Assembly: GCF_000185805.1 (NCBI RefSeq)
Contig: NC_014926.1
Coordinates: forward strand, 1,010,418-1,074,417
DNA length: 64,000 nucleotides
Source: Thermovibrio ammonificans HB-1
GTDB taxonomy: Bacteria > Aquificota > Aquificia > Desulfurobacteriales > Desulfurobacteriaceae
Direction: 5' to 3'
Below are positions 1 to 7,650 of this stretch, one piece after another. How positions within the stretch are numbered: the stretch's first letter is position 1; each line of letters starts with the position of its first letter. A model generated the notes under the pieces. That model had not been told where the DNA came from. It did no database searches and was given only the letters and a program-made list of their open reading frames with translations. Position numbers and translations under genes: made by a program.

Positions 1-368
1 GAAAGGTTAAGAAGGTTAAGCTGGTTCCGCCGGTTACGGTGCCGGTAACGGTGAAGGAGAAGCTCGACGCAATCCACGCCGTTTACGCCGAAAGCGAAAA
101 AGGGCTTACCGTTTACGAAGCTCCGGAGCTGATAACCCCCGAAGAGATTAAAAAGCTTGAGAGTCAACCGCTTGAAACCGTTGCCTCCGTTGCCTGCAGA
201 CGGGCCGTAAAGGCCGGCTACGTTTTTAAAGAGTTTAAAGAGCTTGAATCCCTTTTCAACCGCTACCTCCGGTGTGCCGAGAAGGAAAGGTGCCCCCACG
301 GCAGGCCGATATACTATAAAGTGAGGAAGCAGGTAATCTACTCCCACCTGGGGAGGAAACGGATTTAG
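1..368 (+). CDS. mutL: DNA mismatch repair protein MutL, C-terminal end (5' truncated by window edge)
   Basis: The reading frame is open from base 3, so the gene begins outside the window and about 121 C-terminal residues are visible. They contain the late MutL motifs: an A-C-R-R-A-V-K-A-G segment (usual form A-C-H-x-A-V-R-A), then C-P-H-G-R-P near the end, a zinc/endonuclease-site motif of the MutL C-terminal dimerisation domain. MutL couples MutS mismatch recognition to strand processing, and in species without MutH this domain nicks DNA. I cannot see the ATPase domain or the DQHA nuclease motif. The next gene follows after 9 bases, suggesting co-transcription. Confidence is good because C-P-H-G-R-P in this setting is characteristic. 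Confidence 0.85.
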   Translation, partial: KVKKVKLVPPVTVPVTVKEKLDAIHAVYAESEKGLTVYEAPELITPEEIKKLESQPLETVASVACRRAVKAGYVFKEFKELESLFNRYLRCAEKERCPHGRPIYYKVRKQVIYSHLGRKRI

Positions 369-377
369 GCGGCCGCC

Positions 378-1625
378 GTGGAGAGAGAGGAGCTAAAGAG
401 AGAGGTCCTTGCCGGCCTCACAACCTTCTTCACGATGTCTTACATACTGGTTGTTAACCCGGCCATCCTCTCTGCAGCCGGAATGCCGAAAGAGGGGGTG
501 ATTTTCGCAACCGCCGTTTCGGCGGCGATAGCAACGTTCCTCATGGGGGTTTACGCCAAGCTCCCGTTTGCCCTTGCTCCCGGAATGGGGCTAAACGCCT
601 ACTTCGCCTATACAGTTTGCGGCCAGATGGGAATTCCGTGGCAGACCGCCCTTGCCGCCGTTTTCTTAGAGGGCGTTATCTTCCTCGTTCTGGCCCTGTT
701 CGGGGCCCGAAGGGCCATATTCCGCTCCATTCCCCGCTCCCTTGCCTATGCGATATCGGCGGGTATAGGGCTCTTCATAGCCCTTATAGGACTGAAGAAC
801 GCCGGAATAGTAACCTACTCAAAGGCTACGCTCCTTCAGCTGGGGAACCTGAAAGAGCCGCAGGCGGTGATAACACTCCTATCTCTCATACTCATAACGC
901 TCCTTGTAAAGAAGGGGGTGAAGGGGAGTCTGCTAATAGGTATAGGGTTTGCAACGGCGCTTGCGGCAGCCCTCGGTATGGTAAAGGCTCCCCACGCGGT
1001 TTTTGGGTTTCCCCACCCGGAAACGGCCTTTAAGCTCAGCTTCCACCAGATATTCAGCCTTCAGATAGTTCCGGTGATAACGGCATTTTTGCTGGTTGAC
1101 GTTTTCGATACCGTGGGAACGCTGTCGGCACTGTGTACCCGGCTCGGCATAGAGCTTCACGACAAGAGGGTGGGCAGGGCCCTAACCTGCGACGCGGTAG
1201 GAACAACCGTAGGCGGGCTCCTGGGAACTTCAACGGTTACAACATACGTAGAGAGCGCAAGTGGCGTTGCGGCCGGAGGCAAAACGGGACTCACGGCAGT
1301 AACCGTGGCGGTTCTCTTTGCCCTGTCGCTCTTCCTATACCCTCTGATAAGCGTTGTTCCCGAGTTTGCAACCTCGGCGGTTCTGATATTCGTGGGCTAC
1401 TTTATGGTTGAGTCGCTGAAGAACGTAGAGTGGTCGGACGTAACAGAGGCCCTTCCGGCCTTCGTTACGCTGATAGGCATTCCGCTGACTTTTAGTATCT
1501 CGGACGGAATGGGGTTGGGGTTCATAACCTATACGGCGGTGAAGCTCCTCTCTGGAAAATTCAAAGATTTAAACTATATTATCATCTTAATCTCACTAAT
1601 CTTCGCGGCGAAGTTCTTCGCCTAA
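378..1625 (+). CDS. NCS2-family nucleobase permease (AzgA/PbuG-like)
   Basis: A 415-residue inner-membrane protein with about 12-14 hydrophobic segments. The N-terminal R-E-V-L-A-G-L-T-T-F-F-T-M stretch and the G-T-S-T-V-T-T-Y-V-E-S-A-S-G-V motif around residue 275 are hallmarks of the AzgA branch of the NCS2 family, which imports adenine, guanine or hypoxanthine with protons. Substrate choice cannot be read from sequence alone. The GTG start is set by family length; its upstream ribosome-binding site is weak (AGGCGG). It sits 9 bases after mutL and 18 bases before htpX in a same-strand run of five genes. Confidence 0.88.
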   Translation: MEREELKREVLAGLTTFFTMSYILVVNPAILSAAGMPKEGVIFATAVSAAIATFLMGVYAKLPFALAPGMGLNAYFAYTVCGQMGIPWQTALAAVFLEGVIFLVLALFGARRAIFRSIPRSLAYAISAGIGLFIALIGLKNAGIVTYSKATLLQLGNLKEPQAVITLLSLILITLLVKKGVKGSLLIGIGFATALAAALGMVKAPHAVFGFPHPETAFKLSFHQIFSLQIVPVITAFLLVDVFDTVGTLSALCTRLGIELHDKRVGRALTCDAVGTTVGGLLGTSTVTTYVESASGVAAGGKTGLTAVTVAVLFALSLFLYPLISVVPEFATSAVLIFVGYFMVESLKNVEWSDVTEALPAFVTLIGIPLTFSISDGMGLGFITYTAVKLLSGKFKDLNYIIILISLIFAAKFFA

Positions 1626-1643
1626 ACCCCTTTGGAGGTGTTG

Positions 1644-2555
1644 ATGAACTGGAACTCGGTAAAGACTGCCCTTTTACTGGGATTCTTAACGGGACTGCTA
1701 CTGCTCTTCGGAAAGCTGCTGGGCGGAAACGCCGGAATGGTTATCGCCCTGTTTATGGCCGCAATAATGAACTTCGGCAGCTGGTACTTCTCCGACAAGA
1801 TAGTTCTCTCCATGTACGGGGTGAAGCTCCTGAGCGAAGAGGAGGCCCCCTGGCTCCACGAGATGGTTGAGAGGCTGGCAAAGAACGCCGGCATTCCCAA
1901 GCCAAAAGTGGGAATAGCTCCCATGGACGTTCCCAACGCCTTTGCAACCGGAAGGAACCCCGAACACGGCGTAGTTGTTGTTACGCCGACAATCGTGGAG
2001 ATACTCGACAGGGACGAGCTCGAGGGCGTTCTTGCCCATGAAATCTCCCACATAAAGAACAGGGATACTCTCATTCAGGCGGTTGCAGCAACGCTCGCAG
2101 GAGCGATAACAACCCTTGCAAACATGGCCCAGTGGTTCTTCATCTTCGGGAGGAGAGACGACGAAGAGGGGGGCTGGGCAGAGACAATCGGCCTCCTTGC
2201 AATGGTCATAGTGGCCCCGATTGCCGCTGCCCTCATCCAGATGGCAATCTCGAGGGCAAGGGAGTACAAGGCAGACGAAACCGGAGGGATAATCTCTGGA
2301 AAGCCGGAAGCCCTTGCCAGCGCCCTCAAAAAGCTGGAGGAGTACAGCCGCAGGATTCCCGAAGAGCTTGTAAGGCAAGAGGTTAACCCTGCAACGAGCC
2401 ACCTGTTCATAGTGAACCCCCTCAAAGGGGACTTTATAGCGAGCCTGTTCTCTACACACCCTCCCACCGAAAAGAGGGTGGCAAGGCTACTGGAGCTTGC
2501 AAGGAAGCTCTTTGGTAGAATAAGGGAGACCTTCTGGAAGTGGGGAACGCCGTAA
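1644..2555 (+). CDS. htpX: HtpX-type membrane zinc metalloprotease (M48)
   Basis: A 303-residue protein. Two transmembrane helices lie near the N-terminus (about residues 8-50). The catalytic H-E-I-S-H motif is at about residues 132-136, the third zinc ligand lies in A-R-E-Y-K-A-D-E (about 207), and a further hydrophobic pair lies between them. HtpX degrades damaged membrane proteins, usually as part of the envelope or heat stress response. I chose the ATG at 1644 because GGAGGTG at 1634-1640 sits in front of it; an in-frame TTG at 1632 would overlap that site. Length matches the family (about 285-300). Confidence 0.92.
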   Translation: MNWNSVKTALLLGFLTGLLLLFGKLLGGNAGMVIALFMAAIMNFGSWYFSDKIVLSMYGVKLLSEEEAPWLHEMVERLAKNAGIPKPKVGIAPMDVPNAFATGRNPEHGVVVVTPTIVEILDRDELEGVLAHEISHIKNRDTLIQAVAATLAGAITTLANMAQWFFIFGRRDDEEGGWAETIGLLAMVIVAPIAAALIQMAISRAREYKADETGGIISGKPEALASALKKLEEYSRRIPEELVRQEVNPATSHLFIVNPLKGDFIASLFSTHPPTEKRVARLLELARKLFGRIRETFWKWGTP

Positions 2556-2558
2556 ACT

Positions 2559-3899
2559 ATGGAAAACGAGAAGGGGCGGTGGGATTTCTTCTGGCGCTAC
2601 CTTAAAGGGTGCGCAACAACGAACCTCACCCACCGCTTTGACCTTTCCTCCATTTCCGTTTTCTTCGGCAGGTGGATTCCCTTCGCCTTCGCAGTGGGCA
2701 TAACAACGGGGGCGATAGCCTCCTTCATGGATATTCTCATTGTAGGGCTCAACGACCTCTTGGTTAAAAACCTGCCGGTTCTTCTGCTCTACCCCCTTGT
2801 GGTTTCAGCGTTTGTAGGCTACGCCCTGGCAGTAGACCCGATAATAGGCGGCCCGGGAATCGGCTACGCGATTTTGCACCTGAAGACAAAGAGCTACATA
2901 AAGGTAAAAACCGTTCTGCTGAAGCTGCTGACCTCCACTTTCGTGCTGTCGGGGGGCTTTATAGCCGGAAGGGAAGGGCCCTCTTTCTTCATAGGGGTTG
3001 CCGTAGGGGAGTGGTTCGGTAAGGCCTACGGACTCGGGAAGAAGTACAAGCAGCTTCTCGGACTCATCGGCGGAGGAGCTTTTACCGGAGCGCTCCTGAA
3101 GGCCCCTCTGGGAAGTGCCATATTCGCAATGGAACTGGAGGAGATGTACAACCTCGACTACAGGCCTTTCGTTCCCATGATTATCGCCTCTATAGTCAGC
3201 TACCTCACCTTCTCGTTCTTCAGAGGGGAGAGCGCCTTTATCCACCTGCAGATGCTCCCCCAGTGGAACCTGAAAACGATACCTTACATTGTAGTTATGG
3301 GGCTTGCAATAAGCGTTGTGATATACGCATACACTTTCCTGTTCCACACATGCGTGTGCGTCTCTAAGTTCTTCGAACCCAAGATAAGGCCTTTAATCGG
3401 AACGGCCGCAGCACTGCCGTTTCTGGTTCTGCTCTACCTGTTCACAAGGGATACCGACTTCCTGTCGGCACCGGCACACATGGGAGTTGTTTCCAAGCTG
3501 GCACAGGTGCCCCTGCCGATTTGGACCGACCTCTTCGTTGTGGTTGCCGTTCTCGTGATAACGAGCCTGACGCTGGGTTTCGGGATACCGGGAGGACTCG
3601 TCCTTCCCAACCTGCTGATAGGGGCGGCCGTAGGGAACATGTTCGGCCACCTGTTCCCCCAGGAGATAGTGACTTTTACCCTTGCAGGTATGGGAGCGGC
3701 ACTCGCCGCCGGAGCAAAGACGCCTCTTGCGGCCATAGTGATGATTACCGAGATGACCCACGCAGACGTTGTCATACCGATGACTGCGGCAATCATCACA
3801 AGCTACGCAACGAGCTTCGGCTTCAGCCTCTACTTGGGCCAGGAGATAAGGCTTAAACCCATGGTAGGGCGCGTGCAGGAGGGGGAAGAGGAGAGTTGA
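2559..3899 (+). CDS. ClC-family chloride channel/antiporter
   Basis: A 446-residue polytopic protein. It carries G-R-E-G-P (about residues 137-141), whose glutamate is the external gate of proton-coupled ClC exchangers, and a G-F-G-I-P-G-G segment (about 342-348) in place of the common G-x-F-x-P. The first selectivity motif G-S-G-I-P appears as G-G-P-G-I-G. No CBS domains follow the membrane part, so it is the short prokaryotic form. The gate glutamate suggests anion/H+ exchange rather than a passive channel (inference). The ATG lies 3 bases after htpX, and the stop overlaps the coaBC start (TTGA). Confidence 0.88.
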   Translation: MENEKGRWDFFWRYLKGCATTNLTHRFDLSSISVFFGRWIPFAFAVGITTGAIASFMDILIVGLNDLLVKNLPVLLLYPLVVSAFVGYALAVDPIIGGPGIGYAILHLKTKSYIKVKTVLLKLLTSTFVLSGGFIAGREGPSFFIGVAVGEWFGKAYGLGKKYKQLLGLIGGGAFTGALLKAPLGSAIFAMELEEMYNLDYRPFVPMIIASIVSYLTFSFFRGESAFIHLQMLPQWNLKTIPYIVVMGLAISVVIYAYTFLFHTCVCVSKFFEPKIRPLIGTAAALPFLVLLYLFTRDTDFLSAPAHMGVVSKLAQVPLPIWTDLFVVVAVLVITSLTLGFGIPGGLVLPNLLIGAAVGNMFGHLFPQEIVTFTLAGMGAALAAGAKTPLAAIVMITEMTHADVVIPMTAAIITSYATSFGFSLYLGQEIRLKPMVGRVQEGEEES

Positions 3900-5071
3900 T
3901 AGCCAAGAGGAAGATAGTTTTAGGCGTAACCGGGAGCATAGCCGCATACAAGGCCGTAGAGCTTTTAAGGGCCCTTCAGAAAAAGGGCGCAGAGGTAAGA
4001 GTTGCTCAAACACCTGCAGCGTGCAGGTTCGTATCCTCCCTCACCTTCGAGGCGATTTCCGGCTACCCGGTTTACACCGAGGTGGTTCCCGAGAGCTCCC
4101 CGGAAATCCGCCACACCACCCTCTCCAGCTGGGGAGAGCTCCTCGTTGTGGCCCCCGCAACGGCAAACACGATAGCGAAGATAGCCCACGGCATAGCCGA
4201 CACCTCCGTTTCGGAGCTTGCACTCTGTATGGGAAAAGGAATTGTGTGCCCGGCAATGAACGTGAAGATGTTCGAGAACCGGGTGACTCAGGAAAACCTT
4301 CAAAAGCTAAAAGAGCTGGGCTGGGAGGTTGTTGAGCCGGAAGAGGGATACCTTGCGTGCGGCGAGGTGGGGAAGGGCAGGCTCGCGGCTACCGAGGAGA
4401 TAGTAGAGGCGGTAGAGTACTGGTTCACACCGAAGCTCTTAAAGGGCAAGAAAGTGGTGGTTACCGCCGGCCCCACCCGGGAGTACATAGACCCGGTTAG
4501 GTTCATATCGAACCCTTCAAGCGGGAAGATGGGCTACGCAGTTGCGAAGGCGGCAGCAGCGGCGGGAGCAGAGGTAACGCTCATAAGCGGCCCCACCTGC
4601 CTGAAGACACCCTACAGGGTGAAAAGAGTGGAGGTTGAATCGGTAGAGGAGATGAGAGAGGCGGCACTCAAGGCCTTTAAGGAGGCCGACGTTTACATAT
4701 CGGCGGCGGCGATAGGGGACTATAGGCCGAAAGAGCGCCACAGCTCAAAGATAAAAAAGGGAAAGGGCGGGCTTATACTCGAGCTGGTGAGGACTCCGGA
4801 TATCCTCAGGGAGGTTGCCTCCCTTAAGAGGGAGGGACAGGTTGTTGTGGGCTTTGCCGCCGAAACGGATAACGTTATAGAGAACGCAAGGGAGAAGCTC
4901 TTCAGGAAAAGGCTGGACGCAGTGGTTGCAAACAGCGTAAGGAGCGGAGTGTTCGGCTCGGATTCAACCAGGGCCTTTTTCATAACCGCAAAGGAGTGCA
5001 GGGAGCTTCAGGGGAGCAAAGAGGAGGTGGCCCTCAAGATAGTGGAGTTAACGGCTAAGCTCCTCTCCTGA
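3896..5071 (+). CDS. coaBC: Bifunctional phosphopantothenoylcysteine decarboxylase/synthetase CoaBC
   Basis: This makes 4'-phosphopantetheine for coenzyme A in two steps: CTP-dependent joining of cysteine to phosphopantothenate (CoaB), then FMN-dependent decarboxylation (CoaC). The CoaC half (about residues 1-180) has G-S-I-A-A-Y-K, P-A-M-N-V and the catalytic cysteine in G-Y-L-A-C-G-E. The CoaB half (about 185-391) starts with V-T-A-G-P-T-R-E-Y-I-D and has S-S-G-K-M-G-Y and S-S-K-I-K-K. The length of 391 fits the fused family (about 400). The TTG start overlaps the ClC stop, implying translational coupling. The 3' end overlaps convergent rlmB by 17 bases. Confidence 0.95.
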   Translation: MIAKRKIVLGVTGSIAAYKAVELLRALQKKGAEVRVAQTPAACRFVSSLTFEAISGYPVYTEVVPESSPEIRHTTLSSWGELLVVAPATANTIAKIAHGIADTSVSELALCMGKGIVCPAMNVKMFENRVTQENLQKLKELGWEVVEPEEGYLACGEVGKGRLAATEEIVEAVEYWFTPKLLKGKKVVVTAGPTREYIDPVRFISNPSSGKMGYAVAKAAAAAGAEVTLISGPTCLKTPYRVKRVEVESVEEMREAALKAFKEADVYISAAAIGDYRPKERHSSKIKKGKGGLILELVRTPDILREVASLKREGQVVVGFAAETDNVIENAREKLFRKRLDAVVANSVRSGVFGSDSTRAFFITAKECRELQGSKEEVALKIVELTAKLLS

Positions 5072-5765
5072 AAATCTCCCAGGCGGCTATTCCGGCAGCA
5101 ACGGAAACGTTAAGGGAAGGGAGCTTCCCAACTGTGGGAATGGTCACCGTAAGGTCTGCAAGCTCTACAAGCTCAGCGTCTATCCCCTTCCCCTCAGAGC
5201 CCAAGATGAAGGCCAGCGGCCTCTTCAGCTGAGAGTCCCGGATATCCCTGCCTCCGGTTTCAAGGGCGTAAACGTTACCGCCGCTCTCTTTAAAGGCCAA
5301 AAGCCCCTCCTCCAGAAAGTCAACCCTTACAACCTTTAGGTGGAGCAGAGCTCCGGCAGAGGCCTTTACGGCGACTTCGTTAATCGGGGCGCTCCCCCTC
5401 TGGGGAAGTAGCAGCCCTACACCTCCGAACAGCTCAACGCTCCTTGCAATGGCCCCGAGGTTCTGGGGCTCGGTTATGCCGTTTAAGGCAAAAAAGAAGG
5501 AGTTCCTGTTAACCGTTTCCTCAACAAGCTCCTGTAAGGTGGCGTACTCTATAGGGGAGATAATGGCCACAACTCCCTGGTGTTTGCCGGTTCCCGCCAG
5601 CCTGTCGAGCTGGGGACGCTTGGCCCACTGGAACCGCACCCCCCTTTCCTGAAGGAGGCTCAAGAACTCCGGCTCGAAGAACTTCCCGTGGAGGAGGTAG
5701 ACCTTCTCTATGTTGCGGCCCGACCTTACGGCCTCTTCAACTGCATTTCTACCGTAAATCACCAT
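5055..5765 (-). CDS. rlmB: 23S rRNA (guanosine-2'-O-)-methyltransferase, RlmB/TrmH family (SpoU)
   Basis: A 236-residue SPOUT methyltransferase. An N-terminal substrate-binding domain (Y-G-R-N-A-V-E-E-A) is followed by the SAM-binding knot motifs: motif 1 E-P-Q-N-L-G-A-I-A-R-S, motif 2 L-G-S-E-G-K-G-I, and motif 3 L-N-V-S-V-A-A-G-I. These are diagnostic of the RlmB/TrmH group, which in E. coli methylates G2251 of 23S rRNA. I prefer the ATG at 5765, with GGAG about 7 bases upstream, over the TTG at 5777, which has no such site. It is convergent with coaBC. Confidence 0.9.
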   Translation of the reverse strand: MVIYGRNAVEEAVRSGRNIEKVYLLHGKFFEPEFLSLLQERGVRFQWAKRPQLDRLAGTGKHQGVVAIISPIEYATLQELVEETVNRNSFFFALNGITEPQNLGAIARSVELFGGVGLLLPQRGSAPINEVAVKASAGALLHLKVVRVDFLEEGLLAFKESGGNVYALETGGRDIRDSQLKRPLAFILGSEGKGIDAELVELADLTVTIPTVGKLPSLNVSVAAGIAAWEIFRRGA

Positions 5766-5833
5766 AGGGCGCTCCAAAAGGCGGTATCTGGCTATAAGTT
5801 TAGAATACTACTTTCGGTCGAAAGGGAGAAGTG

Positions 5834-5965
5834 TTGAAGGAGAAGCTAAGTCAAGCTCTGCAGAGGTTAAAGGCGGTTCCCAAGTGGAAGCTGGCCCTGT
5901 TTTCGGCAGCGGTGAAGGTTTTAGAGGTGGCGGCGGTGGGGTACTTGGTTAAGAAGCTCTTTTAA
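5834..5965 (+). CDS. Possible 43-residue single-span membrane protein
   Basis: A short ORF with a TTG start behind AGGGAG (5823-5828); a GTG one codon earlier is also possible. The protein has a basic N-terminal third (K-E-K-L-S-Q-A-L-Q-R-L-K) and then one hydrophobic stretch (about residues 20-39) ending in K-K-L-F. It lies divergent from rlmB and its last codons overlap the convergent GNAT gene. A TATAAG/TAGAAT-like AT-rich stretch lies about 30-40 bases upstream. I recognise no family. The start site, composition and span make it plausible, but without comparison it could be chance. Confidence 0.4.
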   Translation: MKEKLSQALQRLKAVPKWKLALFSAAVKVLEVAAVGYLVKKLF

Positions 5966-6374
5966 CAACAAACCATTTTATACCGTCTTCCTCGTAACCT
6001 CCCTCAACCGTAAAACCCCAGGACTTAAAAGCCTCAACCGCTCCCTCGTGAGTTTCGGCAACGAGGGGGCCTCCGGCCAGCTTTTCCACCTCATCCACTA
6101 AAGCCCTGCCCACCCCCCTTTTCCTGAACTCGGGTTTAACGAAGATGTCGTAGATGTAGGTGTGGTCCTTCTTCCGCCTTGCGTAGAGCCAGCCTACAGG
6201 CTCTCCTCCGACGGTTGCCACAAGCAGGTAGGAGTTGGGGCGTACACGGTAGTTCCTGTAGTAGTCAACGGCCCTGTAGCGACTCTGGTATATAGAGAGT
6301 CCCCTCTCTGCCGAGCCGTAGATGTCGGCCAGAAAGCGCCTGAGCATCGGGTAAAAGGAGTCGAAGTTTTTCAT
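5949..6374 (-). CDS. GNAT-family N-acetyltransferase
   Basis: About 141 residues with the GNAT core. A central strand (T-Y-I-Y-D-I-F-V-K-P) is followed by the acetyl-CoA loop R-K-R-G-V-G-R-A-L-V (Q/R-x-x-G-x-G/A motif), then the C-terminal W-G-F region. The substrate cannot be told; relatives acetylate amino groups of antibiotics, peptides or proteins. Of several possible starts I chose the ATG at 6374 (M-K-N-F-D-S-F), because longer versions run into the divergent MATE gene and lack homology-like sequence. The ribosome-binding site (TGGA) is weak, so the start is uncertain. Confidence 0.75.
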   Translation of the reverse strand: MKNFDSFYPMLRRFLADIYGSAERGLSIYQSRYRAVDYYRNYRVRPNSYLLVATVGGEPVGWLYARRKKDHTYIYDIFVKPEFRKRGVGRALVDEVEKLAGGPLVAETHEGAVEAFKSWGFTVEGGYEEDGIKWFVVKRAS

Positions 6375-6411
6375 AAAATTCCATCGCTCAATCCTAACGG
6401 GGAGCAGAGTT

Positions 6412-7650
6412 TTGGAGCTTCTTCGGCTTGCCATTCCCATTCTCCTCTCCAACTGGCTCTACTCGGTTCAGAGCCTTGTGACCCTTGCTGTGGTTTCTGC
6501 CTACGGTGAGGATATTATTGCCGGCGTGGGCTTTGCGTCAACGCTGGTTTGGCTCCTCTACAGCCTCCACGAAGGGGTTTACGCGGCAACCGCCACGGTG
6601 GCGGCAAGAAGGGTAGGGGAAGGTAGGGGAGTAGGGGAGGTTCTCGCGGCAAGCCTGCTCATATCTGCGGCAGTTGCCGCCCCCTTTTCGCTGTTTGGGG
6701 AAGAGGCGGCCAAGCTCTTCCTCGAGAGCTTCTCGGTTAAGGGGAAAGCCCTCGAAGCGGCCCTAAGCTACTTAAGGCCGGTTCTACTTGCGGCACCCCT
6801 GTTACTGTGGGTCAACACCCTTAACGCCGCTTTCACCGGAGTAGGCAAGAGCAGAGCGGTCTTCTGGTCTACAGGGGCGGTTTTTATATCGGGAACTCTA
6901 CTTTTACTGCTCCTCGTGCCCCGGCTGGGAGCAGAAGGGGCGGGACTTGCGGTTGTGGCCTCGGAGCTTACAGGTGGAGCCGTATACCTGCTGAAGCTGA
7001 GAGAGCTTCCACTGAAGCCCGGCAGGGGCCTCTCAAAAGGGGAGGTAAGGCTCGGGCTAAAGGTGGGGTTGCCGGCGGCGGCAGAGTCCCTTTTGTCGTC
7101 TGTCTCCTTTAACCTGTTCTCGGGAGTGGTTGCAGCCTGCGGAACGGCACCCCTTGCAGGCTACCAGCTCGCCCTCAGAGTTGAAGGCTTTGCCACGGCG
7201 CTGGGCTACGCCCTCCTCGAGGCGGCGGTGCCGTTTGTAGGAGCAGCCGGCGGCAAGATGGCGGAAAGGGCAAGGGAGGCGGTAAAGGTGGGCCTCATCA
7301 GCGGAGCGGCGGCAGGGGCAGTACTCCTTTTAACGGCACTCATCCGGCCGGTAGGCGGGGAAGCGGGCAGGTGGTTCTCCCTCTACCTGCTTACGGCGGC
7401 AGCGGCCCAGCCGGCCGTTTGCGGCTCATTTGCGGCAACCGGAACCTTAAGGGCTACGGGTTTGGGACCCGAGGAGGCTGCTGTTAACGTGGGGAGCTAC
7501 TGGCTCTTCAGGCTTTTGCCTGCGTGGCTGGCGGTAAAGGCGGTTAAAACGCCCCTTATTCCCTGGGGTTTCGCTGCGGCAGAGAGCTGGCTGAGGTTCG
7601 CCCTGCTGAGGCTGGTTCTAAAGGTGCGGCTCAGATGGGAAGCTCTATAA
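6412..7650 (+). CDS. MATE-family multidrug/sodium antiporter
   Basis: A 412-residue, 12-span inner-membrane protein with the two-fold MATE architecture (polysaccharide/MATE flippase superfamily). N-terminal L-A-I-P-I-L-L-S-N-W begins the first repeat, and a second related half starts near residue 210 (R-L-G-L-K-V-G-L-P-A-A-A-E-S). MATE proteins expel cationic compounds in exchange for Na+ or H+. The TTG start has GGGGAG about 7 bases upstream. The gene is divergent from the GNAT gene, sharing a 37-base gap, and convergent with the histidine kinase, whose stop it overlaps by 20 bases. Confidence 0.82.
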   Translation: MELLRLAIPILLSNWLYSVQSLVTLAVVSAYGEDIIAGVGFASTLVWLLYSLHEGVYAATATVAARRVGEGRGVGEVLAASLLISAAVAAPFSLFGEEAAKLFLESFSVKGKALEAALSYLRPVLLAAPLLLWVNTLNAAFTGVGKSRAVFWSTGAVFISGTLLLLLLVPRLGAEGAGLAVVASELTGGAVYLLKLRELPLKPGRGLSKGEVRLGLKVGLPAAAESLLSSVSFNLFSGVVAACGTAPLAGYQLALRVEGFATALGYALLEAAVPFVGAAGGKMAERAREAVKVGLISGAAAGAVLLLTALIRPVGGEAGRWFSLYLLTAAAAQPAVCGSFAATGTLRATGLGPEEAAVNVGSYWLFRLLPAWLAVKAVKTPLIPWGFAAAESWLRFALLRLVLKVRLRWEAL

